Both the position numbers and the translations under genes were made by a program. From positions 1 to 55,598 of the forward strand of contig CAZLEX010000008.1 of assembly GCA_964558655.1 (NCBI GenBank): a stretch of DNA of 55,598 nt, written 5' to 3'. Positions within the stretch are counted from its first letter, which is position 1, and each line of letters opens with the position of its first letter. This DNA comes from RGIG6353 sp964558655 (lineage in GTDB: Bacteria; Bacillota; Clostridia; Oscillospirales; SIG627). Positions 15,153 through 23,185 of this stretch are shown here, piece by piece. A model generated the notes under the pieces. The model did not search any database. It was not told where the DNA came from and saw only the letters and a program-made list of their open reading frames with translations.

Positions 15153-16157
15153 TCAGTTTATAAATTCTGCGTTTATTTCCTTTTTCAAAAATTCATCGAG
15201 CTTTTCGCCTTCAAGTCCCATTGAACAGCCGACCGAAAGCTTAATGTATGTCATTTCAAAAGTCATACGGCCTGCGGGTTTTATCCCGCATCTTACGGCT
15301 GTCCCGGTCGTTTCGTATTTGTAAGAGTCTTCGGCACAGGGGTGAATGTATATCGGGATATTCAGGCGTTTTGCACGCCTGTTTAATGTCAGTATTGAAG
15401 ATGAGCTGTTTTTCGGCAATACGGGAACGGTGCATGAGTGATATGTGCCGTGAAGTATTGCCTTTACTTTTGACAGGGAATAGTGGGAATAGTTTATAGC
15501 GGCATAGGGAGATATTGCCAGAACGCAGGGTTTAAGCTTATTTACGGAATAAAGCAGCATATTTTCACTTGCCGCGTGACTTTCGGGACAAAACTTTTTG
15601 TCAAGCCTCATCATGTCGCAACTGTAAAAATCGTCCGAACCGTTTTTGCATTGGAGCAGGTGAGAGGCGTAGTGGAGATATAAAACTCCGTCTCGGTTTT
15701 TGTAAACGGCATAAACATTCGGAGGAATTTTGTTTTCGATAAGTTCGAGAGCCGCCTTGAAATTTTCGTTACCGTTTGTATCGGGAAAATCAAGCGGAGC
15801 ATAGCTTGATACAAGCATTACGGGGATTTTCGTGCCTGCCAGAAGCAGTGAAAGAAGTGACGCCGTATAAGCGAGCGTATCGGTGCCGTGAAGAATTACA
15901 ATTCCGTCGTACTCCGAAAAGTTTAATGTACTTAAGAATTTTATAATTTTGTTCCAGTGCGAAGCGGACATATTTTCACTCAAAATATTCAGAACGCTTT
16001 TAAAAGTAAAATTCACTTTGTCCGACAGGTCGGGAGCGTTTTTTTTGAAATTTTCCGTAATTAAAAATTTTGCCTTTTCCGTATTTGAACATCTCTCGTT
16101 ATTTTCGTTTGCAAAAGAACAGATAGTTCCTCCCGTTAATAAAAGTAAAATATTCAT
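15153..16157 (-). CDS. Type I-like L-asparaginase
   Basis: Hydrolyses L-asparagine to aspartate and ammonia. The 334-residue protein has the N-terminal active-site Thr motif LLTGGTI (residues 5-11), the second motif ILHGTDTLAYTASLL near 88 with the catalytic Thr-Asp pair, and a Lys downstream (ALELIENKIPPN) where the family's active-site Lys falls. There is no signal peptide, so it is cytoplasmic. It is convergent with the Asn-tRNA operon and separated from it by a terminator. Some members of the family act on other amides. The position beside a GatCAB operon with a degenerate ammonia-generating subunit is suggestive but unproven. Confidence 0.88.
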   Translation of the reverse strand: MNILLLLTGGTICSFANENNERCSNTEKAKFLITENFKKNAPDLSDKVNFTFKSVLNILSENMSASHWNKIIKFLSTLNFSEYDGIVILHGTDTLAYTASLLSLLLAGTKIPVMLVSSYAPLDFPDTNGNENFKAALELIENKIPPNVYAVYKNRDGVLYLHYASHLLQCKNGSDDFYSCDMMRLDKKFCPESHAASENMLLYSVNKLKPCVLAISPYAAINYSHYSLSKVKAILHGTYHSCTVPVLPKNSSSSILTLNRRAKRLNIPIYIHPCAEDSYKYETTGTAVRCGIKPAGRMTFEMTYIKLSVGCSMGLEGEKLDEFLKKEINAEFIN

Positions 16158-16208
16158 AGGATTACCTTTTGATTTATCGGTTCTGTGATTTTCATATTAT
16201 CAAGCCTT

Positions 16209-17846
16209 TTATATATAATGTTTAAAGGGGCGTATTCTGCGTGCGATATTCAAAATTTTTCTTCCTGCGGGCAGCTGTAAATATTCGCTTTCTTTGAAAA
16301 CGGACATTTTAACCAAAAGGAGCGCATAAAGTGCTACGGCAAATATTACGGCAACACCGAGAGAAATAACCTGCGGTATCGGAAGCAGAGATAAAACGAG
16401 GTAGAGGGCACCGGATAAAAGTCCCATTATTGCCGACGATATAAACGGATAGACAAACACGGTTTTGCAGTCGGGGCTTATATTGAATTTTTTGCGAAGC
16501 TGGATAAAATTAAGCAGTGCTATCATAAGAGGAAATGTCACATCTCCTATAAGTCTCGCCCATATTCCGAGATGTGTCGCTTTAAGCAGGACAAACACAA
16601 GAAAAGTATGAAAGAGAAAAGAAATAAAGGCGTTTACAACGGGTATTCTCATTCTGTTGCACCCTTGTAATAAAGATGTTGTGACGGTTGAAAGAGAGTA
16701 AAAAACACAGCCCAATGAGCCGAAATGCAAAAGATTTGCGGCAACCGTGCGGTAGGAAACAAGGCCGGGAAAAATTACGGTAACTATCGGAGTTGCGAAT
16801 ATCGCCAGACCTACCGCACAGGGTATGGCGATAACCATATTGATTTTTAAAACGGTTTCGGCTTTCAAAGCCCTGTCGGCGTGTCTTTTTCGGATAGACA
16901 GGCGTACTATTTCGGGCAGTGCCGACGCCGACATTGCAGAGGCAATTGCAATGGGAATGTTTATAAGCTGGGTATACTGCGTGTTGAAAACACCCTGAAG
17001 GGAACTTATCTCTGTTCCCGAAACTCCCTGCGAATGAAGCAAATTGGAAAACATTAAATCGTCAACAGTAAAGCTTATCTGGTAAATCGTTTGACTTATT
17101 ATTATCGGGAGCATGGTAACAATTATCTCAACAAGCAGTGACTGTTTGCTCTCGGTTTGTGAAAAATCGTTTTGCGCTGCTTTTCGCATATAAGAAAGAC
17201 GCGAAAAAAATGTGAGCATAACGAAAGTGAGTGCACATATTGCACCTGCCAATGTACCGACGGTCGCGCCTGCGGCACCGTGTGCGATGATATTTTCGCT
17301 TCCGGAATGTATTTTGAACGCCGCAAGTGTCGCCGCGATACTCGCAATTGCGTTTACAATTTGTTCGAGAACCTGAGATATTGCGGTGGGTACCATGTTT
17401 CCGTGTCCCTGAAAGTATCCGCGAAAGACACCGAGCAGGGCAACCGTGAATGTTGTCGGAGCGAGTATCCTCAAAGGATAAGCGAGTCCCGGCGTATTGT
17501 AAAGGGATTCAAGCAAATCGGCTCCGAAAAAGAGGAAAGAAAACGCAAGGAAGCCCGTAAAGAGAGAAAGTAGCAGAGCAACGGTGAAAGCCCGAAATGC
17601 GTTTTTGGTTTCTTTTTTCGCAAGCCTTGTGCTTATTGCTTTGGAAACGGCGAGCGGAAAGCTGTATGATGAAAGAGTTAACGCGACATTGTATATTCCG
17701 AAAGATACCGAATATATGCCGTTGCCTTCTTCTCCGAGTATATTTGCCATAGGTATTCGGTAAACAAGACCGATTATTTTCGTAAGTATACCGGCGGCGG
17801 CAAGAACGGTTCCCTGAAGTATCATGCGGCTGCTTTTTTGCGACAT
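16209..17846 (-). CDS. SpoVB/MurJ-type polysaccharide flippase
   Basis: A 545-residue MOP-superfamily membrane protein with about 14 hydrophobic segments. It opens with SSRMILQGTVLAAAGILTKI followed by GLVYRIPMANILGEEGNGIY, the characteristic start of SpoVB and related lipid-linked oligosaccharide flippases. PLAVSKAISTRLAKKE near 66 is another family block. Members move lipid II or surface-polysaccharide precursors across the membrane, and SpoVB acts in spore cortex synthesis. The gene is divergent from the truncated sigG remnant, only about 60 bp away, which fits a shared sporulation past. General envelope function is the alternative. Confidence 0.85.
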   Translation of the reverse strand: MSQKSSRMILQGTVLAAAGILTKIIGLVYRIPMANILGEEGNGIYSVSFGIYNVALTLSSYSFPLAVSKAISTRLAKKETKNAFRAFTVALLLSLFTGFLAFSFLFFGADLLESLYNTPGLAYPLRILAPTTFTVALLGVFRGYFQGHGNMVPTAISQVLEQIVNAIASIAATLAAFKIHSGSENIIAHGAAGATVGTLAGAICALTFVMLTFFSRLSYMRKAAQNDFSQTESKQSLLVEIIVTMLPIIISQTIYQISFTVDDLMFSNLLHSQGVSGTEISSLQGVFNTQYTQLINIPIAIASAMSASALPEIVRLSIRKRHADRALKAETVLKINMVIAIPCAVGLAIFATPIVTVIFPGLVSYRTVAANLLHFGSLGCVFYSLSTVTTSLLQGCNRMRIPVVNAFISFLFHTFLVFVLLKATHLGIWARLIGDVTFPLMIALLNFIQLRKKFNISPDCKTVFVYPFISSAIMGLLSGALYLVLSLLPIPQVISLGVAVIFAVALYALLLVKMSVFKESEYLQLPAGRKILNIARRIRPFKHYI

Positions 17847-17907
17847 TGCTGTTCACCTCTTTATAAAACGGTTTTTATATTTCGTGAATTTTCAATCTGA
17901 GACATTC

Positions 17908-18465
17908 ATGCCGATGATAATCGGTGAAATAAGGAGATATCTCAGAGACAATAATATGATAAGGGTGTCGCGTTCTCTGCGGGACACCGCATATAAGGCA
18001 CTTGGAGCGAAAGAAGCGTTATCCGTTCGCTTTTCCAGAGAAGCGACGCTTACGGAGATAGTGGAAGAAGTAAATCGAAGAGCACGTGAGGACAGTGAGG
18101 AAAAAATGTCTCAGACAGGTCAGAGTTCAGAGAGTCATATTTATACCGAAAAGGAGATATCCGACGCGCTTGACGCCGTTGTGGATCCCGTGTCGCTGTA
18201 TGAACCCGTATTTTCCGATAACGGAGACTCACTGTACATTCTCGATCAGGTCTGTGACAAGAGTGCCGACGACTCATCATGGTGTGAGAGCATCGCAATA
18301 GGAGAAGCTGTCGGAAAACTTTCCGAGCGGGAAAACGCCATTATAAACATGAGATTTTTTATGGGAAAAACGCAAATGGAAGTTGCGGGGGAGATAGGTA
18401 TAAGTCAGGCACAGGTTTCCAGACTTGAAAAAAGCGCGTTGGAATTTATAAGAAAGAATATCTAA
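17908..18465 (+). pseudogene. sigG: 5'-truncated sporulation sigma factor (SigG/SigF type)
   Basis: The 185-residue readable part begins exactly at MPMIIGEIRRYLRDNN, which lies in region 2 of SigG. It runs through region 3 (DAVVDPVSLYEPVF) to a well-kept region 4 (MRFFMGKTQMEVAGEIGISQ then AQVSRLEKSAL). Full-length SigG is about 257 residues. Roughly 90 N-terminal residues, including the core-RNAP-binding region 2.2, are missing. Only 61 bp separate this point from the divergent flippase start, so the missing part is not nearby in another frame. No ribosome binding site precedes the in-frame GTG 17884, ATG 17908 or ATG 17914. It is read as a deletion remnant. An assembly error is the alternative. 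Confidence 0.78.
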
Positions 18466-18470
18466 AAAAT

Positions 18471-18492
18471 AAGGGAACCGAACGGTTCCCTT
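18471..18492 (-). terminator. yajC terminator
   Basis: The stem AAGGGAACCG/CGGTTCCCTT is followed on the minus strand by ATTTTTTA. It lies just after the yajC stop codon and also just after the sigG remnant. Confidence 0.8.
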
Positions 18493-18496
18493 GAAA

Positions 18497-18856
18497 TTAC
18501 TCTTTGATTTCCGGTGCTTCGTCAACTTCGGGGACTTTCTCATCTCCGGGACGGGGCATAGGATTGACAATCTCACGGACTGCCCATCTGTAAACTTTCA
18601 TTTTTGTGCGGTCTTTGTTAATCTCAAGAGTAAGTATGTCCTCTTTTACGGCACAAACTCTTCCGATTATTCCGCCTATCGTGGATATTTCGTCACCGAC
18701 CATTATGCTGTTTCTCATTTCGGCTGTTTGCTTTTCCTGCTTTTTCTGCGGTCTTATCATGAGAAAGTACATGATTAAAAAAAGAGGAACCATTACAATA
18801 AGCATTGAGACCAAGCTGCCCGTACCGCCGGTAGTTCCTTCCAACAAGTGTATCAT
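18497..18856 (-). CDS. yajC: Sec translocase accessory subunit YajC
   Basis: A 119-residue single-pass membrane protein of the SecDF-YajC complex that assists protein export. The N-terminal helix is SMLIVMVPLFLIMYFLMIRP, ending in the family's RPQKKQEKQ motif near residue 35. The soluble domain has VGDEISTIGGIIGRVCAVKE (VGDxVxTxGGxxG signature). A Pro/Glu-rich tail of about 20 residues ends the protein. The start follows GAAAGG. It is monocistronic with its own terminator. Confidence 0.95.
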   Translation of the reverse strand: MIHLLEGTTGGTGSLVSMLIVMVPLFLIMYFLMIRPQKKQEKQTAEMRNSIMVGDEISTIGGIIGRVCAVKEDILTLEINKDRTKMKVYRWAVREIVNPMPRPGDEKVPEVDEAPEIKE

Positions 18857-18931
18857 ATTTTTTTCCTTTCAAACTCATTTTTAACAATTATACAACAATA
18901 CGGCTTAAAAGTCAATAAATAAAAGTAAACA

Positions 18932-19792
18932 GTGTGTAAAGTTTTGAAAAAAGCGTCAAATTTCAGAACCGAAGGTGATATTATCAAATCAAAAATCATA
19001 AATTTAAAATTTTTTCGGGAGTTGTACGGAACATACAAAAATAAATCCGTGTCCACTCTCTCGGCAAGTCTCGCGTTTTATATGATGTTTACCGTCTTTC
19101 CGGGAGTTATAGTAATCAAAGCGGTAATAGATCTCATAAGTTTCGACGGCGGTTTTGAATTTGTTCTCCGTTCTCTGCCGTCGGGAACAGAGGAGCTTAT
19201 AGGGGAATACCTTTCGTATACCGAAAATTTCGGCAGTGCGGGAATTATAGCCGGAGGAATTTTCATTTCGCTTTTTTCGCTTGTAAAGTTTACGAGAAAT
19301 TTAAAAAGGCACATAGACGAAATCCATAACTCCCGGAGGAGAAACAGCTACGCTTTGTCCTGGATATTTTCTTTTGTAATGTCGCTTTACTTTTTGGCAC
19401 TGCTTTATTTATCGCTTCTTTGCCTTGTTTTCGGGGAAAGCGTACTGAAATTTCTTGCGGCTGTAATAGGAAAAGAAAAGCTGTTTGTTTTATTTTGGCA
19501 GAAGGCGAGAGTGGTTTTGCCCGTAATTTTGCTCTTTTTGTTTCTGGTGTTGGTATTCGCTTTCCTGCCCGATAGGAAATATCCGTTAAAATCCGTCATA
19601 CCCGGCGTAATATTTACGGAAAGTGCGTGGCTTCTTTCGTCATATTTTTTTTCGTTGTATATCGAAAAATTTTCCCGCTATTCGATTATATACGGACCTC
19701 TGGGCACGACGGTGATTATGATGCTCTGGTTTTATGTTCTGTCCAACATTATCCTTATCGGAATATGTATTAACTTTGTTCTTTCTTCCTGA
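18932..19792 (+). CDS. YihY/BrkB-family membrane protein
   Basis: A 286-residue protein with six hydrophobic segments. The typical opening STLSASLAFYMMFTVFPG lies near residue 41. Other family blocks are SLVKFTRNLKRHIDEIHN near 113 and YGPLGTTVIMMLWFYVLSN near 254. The family was once called RNase BN, but that activity belongs to another protein, and its true function is unknown. The start is uncertain. GTG 18932 gives the longest frame but lacks a clear ribosome binding site. An AAGGTGAT at 18971 precedes only ATT/ATC codons. Its 3' end overlaps the convergent DMT transporter gene by 23 bp. Confidence 0.85.
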   Translation: MCKVLKKASNFRTEGDIIKSKIINLKFFRELYGTYKNKSVSTLSASLAFYMMFTVFPGVIVIKAVIDLISFDGGFEFVLRSLPSGTEELIGEYLSYTENFGSAGIIAGGIFISLFSLVKFTRNLKRHIDEIHNSRRRNSYALSWIFSFVMSLYFLALLYLSLLCLVFGESVLKFLAAVIGKEKLFVLFWQKARVVLPVILLFLFLVLVFAFLPDRKYPLKSVIPGVIFTESAWLLSSYFFSLYIEKFSRYSIIYGPLGTTVIMMLWFYVLSNIILIGICINFVLSS

Positions 19793-20666
19793 AAAGCTTT
19801 GAAAAAATTTCTTCCGGAATTTGCGCGCAAATAATTGCCGTGAAAATCAGAACGGCGCCGGCTATTTCCCGGGATGACATTGTGTCTTTTAATATTATCC
19901 AGCCCGCCAAAGCCGAAAAAACGGACTCAAGGCTCATTACGATTGTCGCAAGTACGGGAGAAGAATATTTTTGACCTATAATCTGCAGTGTAAAAGCTAT
20001 TCCCGAAGAGAAAACGCCCGTATATATGAGAGGGAATACGGCTTGTTTTACATCGGAAAAATCGAGCGTCTCGAATTTAAGGGCACAAATTCCGGACAGG
20101 ATTGCACAGCAAAAAAACTGAATACACGCAAGTGCAGTTCCGTCGACTTTAGCCGAATATTTGTCGATAATGAGAATGTGAAAAGAGAAAAATATCGAAC
20201 AAATGAACACAAGAAGTTCGCCTTTACTTATCGACAGAGACTCGCTCATGCAGAGAAGATACATTCCGACAATGGCGATTACTATTGCGGCAATGGCGTT
20301 TTTGGTGATTTTTTTGCCTCCGAAAGTTTGAATGAGCGGTACTATGATTATGTAAAGAGAGGTTATGAATCCGGCTTTGCCGGGTTCGGCTTCGAGAAGG
20401 CCGAATTGCTGAAAATTGCTTGCAAAGCAGAGTGCGATTCCGCAAAGGATACCGCCTGTGATGAGTTCTCGCGTTATTTTAAAAGTTTTCTTTTTTTTCG
20501 CCGTAAAGATTATTACGGGGATTAACACAAGACAACCCAAAATATTTCTTATCGTGTTAAACATAAAAGGGGAAATATGCTTTAAACCGGTCGACTGTGC
20601 AACGAACGCCGTGCCCCAGATGAATGCGGCGAGTGCAAGAAGTAAATTGCCTTTTAAATTTTTCAT
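19770..20666 (-). CDS. EamA/DMT-family transporter
   Basis: A 298-residue integral membrane protein with about ten hydrophobic helices in two EamA repeats. The first repeat begins NLLLALAAFIWGTAFVAQS and the second is around TGVFSSGIAFTLQIIGQKYS near residue 215, with the classic ATIVMSLESVFSALAGWI block near 240. Members export amino acids, metabolites or drugs, and the substrate cannot be read here. The start at 20666 (MKNLKGN) follows GAGGT at 6-7 bp. An upstream extension is rejected. The tail overlaps the YihY gene by 23 bp. Confidence 0.9.
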   Translation of the reverse strand: MKNLKGNLLLALAAFIWGTAFVAQSTGLKHISPFMFNTIRNILGCLVLIPVIIFTAKKKKTFKITRELITGGILCGIALCFASNFQQFGLLEAEPGKAGFITSLYIIIVPLIQTFGGKKITKNAIAAIVIAIVGMYLLCMSESLSISKGELLVFICSIFFSFHILIIDKYSAKVDGTALACIQFFCCAILSGICALKFETLDFSDVKQAVFPLIYTGVFSSGIAFTLQIIGQKYSSPVLATIVMSLESVFSALAGWIILKDTMSSREIAGAVLIFTAIICAQIPEEIFSKLFRKKEQS

Positions 20667-20810
20667 GAAAGTACCTCGCTGTGAAAAGTGTTTTATATTG
20701 CATACGGTAGATATTGTACCATATATACCGATAAATTTCAACAAAAAAAGGCAATTTTGATTGATGAAGTCGAAATGAAAAAAGGGAAGAGTTTTTTTGC
20801 AATTTTTGGC

Positions 20811-20839
20811 TTGACAATATCTCCGGAATATGATACAAT
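20811..20839 (+). promoter_or_regulatory. tRNA-Ser promoter
   Basis: TTGACA (20811-20816), 17-bp spacer and TACAAT (20834-20839), about 75 bp upstream of tRNA-Ser. Nothing else is visible in 20667-20810. Confidence 0.8.
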
Positions 20840-20914
20840 TTAGCAGTGGTAGCCCGTTACCGATGTTTATTGAATATCGGTACGGTTAATTTTGCTTTTG
20901 CTGCCGGATTATAC

Positions 20915-21003
20915 GGAGAGGTATCGAAGTGGTCATAACGGGGCTGACTCGAAATCAGTTTGCGAGCAATCGCACATGGGTTCGAATCCCATCCTCTCCG
21001 CCA
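20915..21003 (+). tRNA. tRNA-Ser (CGA)
   Basis: A class II tRNA with a long variable arm. The acceptor GGAGAGG pairs with CCTCTCC. The anticodon stem is GCTGA/TCAGT with loop CTCGAAA and anticodon CGA (codon UCG). The variable arm is GCGAGCAATCGC, the T-loop is TTCGAAT and CCA is encoded (21001-21003). A repeat unit downstream copies part of its 3' end. Confidence 0.95.
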
Positions 21004-21419
21004 AAAAAATAAGCGGTGCACATAAGGTGTGCCGCTTAATTTTTTTGATAATGGAGGGATTCGAAGCCTGAGAGGGCTTTTTGCGTGAATAAAAGTTGCC
21101 TGTGGCAAGTTTTAAGCAAAAAGGTGCGAGACCATGAGGTCGAGCAGGCAAGACGCGAAGCGGCTGTATCCCATCCTCTTGTGCCAAAAAAATAAGCGGT
21201 GCACATAAGGTGTGCCGCTTAATTTTTTTGATAATGGAGGGATTCGAAGCCTGAGAGGGCTTTTTGCGTGAATAAAAGTTGCCTGTGGCAAGTTTTAAGC
21301 AAAAAGGTGCGAGACCATGAGGTCGAGCAGGCAAGACGCGAAGCGGCTGTATCCCATCCTCTTGTGCCAAAAAAATAAGCGGTGCACATAAGGTGTGCCG
21401 CTTAATTTTTTTGATAATG
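21004..21419. repeat. 183-bp tandem repeat downstream of tRNA-Ser (about 2.3 copies)
   Basis: The period is 183 bp. The AAGCGGTGCACATAAGG block starts at 21011, 21194 and 21377. Each unit carries the terminator hairpin, internal dyads (CTTTTTGC/GCAAAAAGG and TTGCC/GGCAA), and ends with ATCCCATCCTCT-tgtg-CCA. That ending closely resembles the last bases of tRNA-Ser (ATCCCATCCTCT-ccg-CCA). The third copy stops after the terminator and GATAATGGAGGG. Long frames across the units are translations of the repeat and not genes. Confidence 0.95.
21011..21047. terminator. tRNA-Ser terminator, repeated at 21194 and 21377
   Basis: The hairpin AAGCGG-GCAC/GTGC-CCGCTT is followed by AATTTTTTT. The same hairpin occurs in all three repeat copies. 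The last one (21377-21413) also has a T run on the minus strand and can end the leftward operon whose last stop is at 21429. Confidence 0.85.
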
Positions 21420-21428
21420 GAGGGGCTT

Positions 21429-21872
21429 TTAAATGAGAGAATCTTTAATCATTTGAGAATAGGCAAGCTTTTTGTATCCCAATGACGAATATAGCTTTAC
21501 CGCACCCGTGTTGTCGTCTTCAACTTCCAGACGGAAACGGGCAGTTTCGGGGAAATTTTTTTCAGTCCACTCAAAAAGTTCGTGACCGAGCCCTTTTCTC
21601 CTGAAGTTTTCTCTTATGTACGCTTCTTCAATCCATATGACATGACCGCCTGCTTCCTGCGAAAAGGTTTTTGCGAACAGGGCGTATCCGGCAGTCGTTC
21701 CCTCATACTCTATCATTACGGCAAACGCATAGGGAGAATTTTTCATCAGTTCGTCAAAAGTTTTTTCACGGAAACTTTCGGGTATTGCGTGGTCTACCGC
21801 AGAACTTGAGTAAAATTCACCGGTCAGTTCAATCCAGGATTTTCTGTCTTTTTCTTCGATTTTTCTTATCAT
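21429..21872 (-). CDS. GNAT-family N-acetyltransferase
   Basis: A 147-residue acetyl-CoA-dependent acyltransferase. The acetyl-CoA pyrophosphate-binding motif is RRKGLGHELFEW near residue 91 (R/Q-x-x-G-x-G/A form), preceded by IEEAYIRENF. The C-terminal NTGAVKLYSSLGYKKLAYSQ is the standard motif B and final strand. The acceptor substrate is unknown. The start codon overlaps the rmuC stop by 4 bp, making it the last gene of an eight-gene leftward operon. Confidence 0.9.
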   Translation of the reverse strand: MIRKIEEKDRKSWIELTGEFYSSSAVDHAIPESFREKTFDELMKNSPYAFAVMIEYEGTTAGYALFAKTFSQEAGGHVIWIEEAYIRENFRRKGLGHELFEWTEKNFPETARFRLEVEDDNTGAVKLYSSLGYKKLAYSQMIKDSLI

Positions 21873-23185
21873 TCGTAATTCTCCTCGTCTTTTTCGGCGT
21901 CGGATATTTCATTTTCCTCCGTCAATGCTTCGACATTCCGTAATTTTCTCTGTATTGCCCGCGTTCTTGTGGTGACGAGCTTGTCGAGGTCACGATATGC
22001 CAAATCCAGCCTTTTTTGAGTGGAAACCAAAACTTCTTCAAACTTTGAAAATTCGGTTTTTACCTCTCCGAGTACTTTCCATACTTCTCCGGAACGCTTT
22101 TGTATTGCAAGCGTGCGGAAGCCCATTTGCAGACTGTTGAGAAGAGCCGCCATGGTTGTGGGGCCGGCTACGGTAATACGCCATTCGGCTTGAAGAATTT
22201 CGACAAGACCGAGTCTCACAACTTCGGCATACAACCCTTCGGTCGGCAAAAACATTATCGCAAAATCGGTTGTATCTGGAGGGGAAATATATTTGGTGTG
22301 TATATCTTTGGCAAACGATTTTATACGGCGGACAAGTTCAGCCTGAGCCGTTTGTATTTGCTGTGTGTCGGCGGTATCGTATGCATCGGAAAGCTGCGAG
22401 TATGCGTCAACGGGAAATTTTGAATCTATCGGCAGGAGAACACACTCTCCGTCGGACGCTCCTGGAAGTTTTACGGCGTATTCTACCGGATTTGCACTTC
22501 CTTTAACCGTGACGATGTTTTTTTCGTACTGTTCGGGAGCAAGGAGCTGTTCGAGAATGGCACCGAGCTGTATTTCTCCGAGTATGCCCCTCGTTTTCAC
22601 ATTTGAAAGAACTTTTTTCAAATCGCCGACACCCACGGCGAGTGTTTGCATTTCTCCAAGCCCGCGGTATACAGCCTCAAGCCTCTCGGAAACTTCCTTG
22701 AAGCTTTTGCTTATTCTTTCTTCAAGCGTCGTTTGAAGCTTTTCGTCAACCACCTGTTTCATTTCGGAAAGCTTTTTCTCGTTTTTTTCCTCAAGTGAGC
22801 GAAAACTCCTGTCCAGTCCCTCACGCAGTTCCGACATTCTTCTGTCGAAAAGTTCCGTGAGGATTCGTATGTTTTCCTGAGACATTTTCAAAGAATCGTT
22901 GACGCTGGAGCGTAACTGATTTTGTTTTTCGTCAATACCCGCACGCAGTTCGCCTATCGTTTTTATCTGCGATTCGGAAAAATCTTTCTGACCGGACGCA
23001 ACACTTCGCGAAATCGATTCGCCGAGCGTTTGCAGGGAATTTTGAGTTTCGATTTTTGAAAGACGGATTTCCTCCGTAATTCTCGAGCGGTCGCTTTCTT
23101 TGCCTCCTTTACTTATGAGGAGAATAAGAAGAACCAAGCACACCGCAATGCCCGCAAGGCAGGCGATAAGAAGATAAATCATCAT
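21869..23185 (-). CDS. rmuC: RmuC-family DNA recombination protein
   Basis: A 439-residue protein with an N-terminal membrane helix (IYLLIACLAGIAVCLVLLIL), a long coiled coil (about residues 30-190, rich in E, K, S and Q heptads) and the C-terminal RmuC nuclease-like domain (VKTRGILGEIQLGAILEQLL near 210, then LPIDSKFPVDAYSQL near 260 and TEGLYAEVVR). The family restricts inversions at short inverted repeats and is thought to act on DNA ends. ATGs at 23185 and 23182 are both possible. The first overlaps the mltG stop as ATGA. An AGAGG sits 4 bp before it. Confidence 0.92.
   Translation of the reverse strand: MMIYLLIACLAGIAVCLVLLILLISKGGKESDRSRITEEIRLSKIETQNSLQTLGESISRSVASGQKDFSESQIKTIGELRAGIDEKQNQLRSSVNDSLKMSQENIRILTELFDRRMSELREGLDRSFRSLEEKNEKKLSEMKQVVDEKLQTTLEERISKSFKEVSERLEAVYRGLGEMQTLAVGVGDLKKVLSNVKTRGILGEIQLGAILEQLLAPEQYEKNIVTVKGSANPVEYAVKLPGASDGECVLLPIDSKFPVDAYSQLSDAYDTADTQQIQTAQAELVRRIKSFAKDIHTKYISPPDTTDFAIMFLPTEGLYAEVVRLGLVEILQAEWRITVAGPTTMAALLNSLQMGFRTLAIQKRSGEVWKVLGEVKTEFSKFEEVLVSTQKRLDLAYRDLDKLVTTRTRAIQRKLRNVEALTEENEISDAEKDEENYE

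Noticed and set aside
20933..21370. 145-codon minus-strand frame across tRNA-Ser and the repeat
   Set aside because: It is a translation of the 183-bp repeat and the tRNA. It repeats itself internally and has no promoter or ribosome binding site.
21004..21419. Possible CRISPR array
   Set aside because: The repeat period is 183 bp with identical units and no unique spacers. No cas genes are present.
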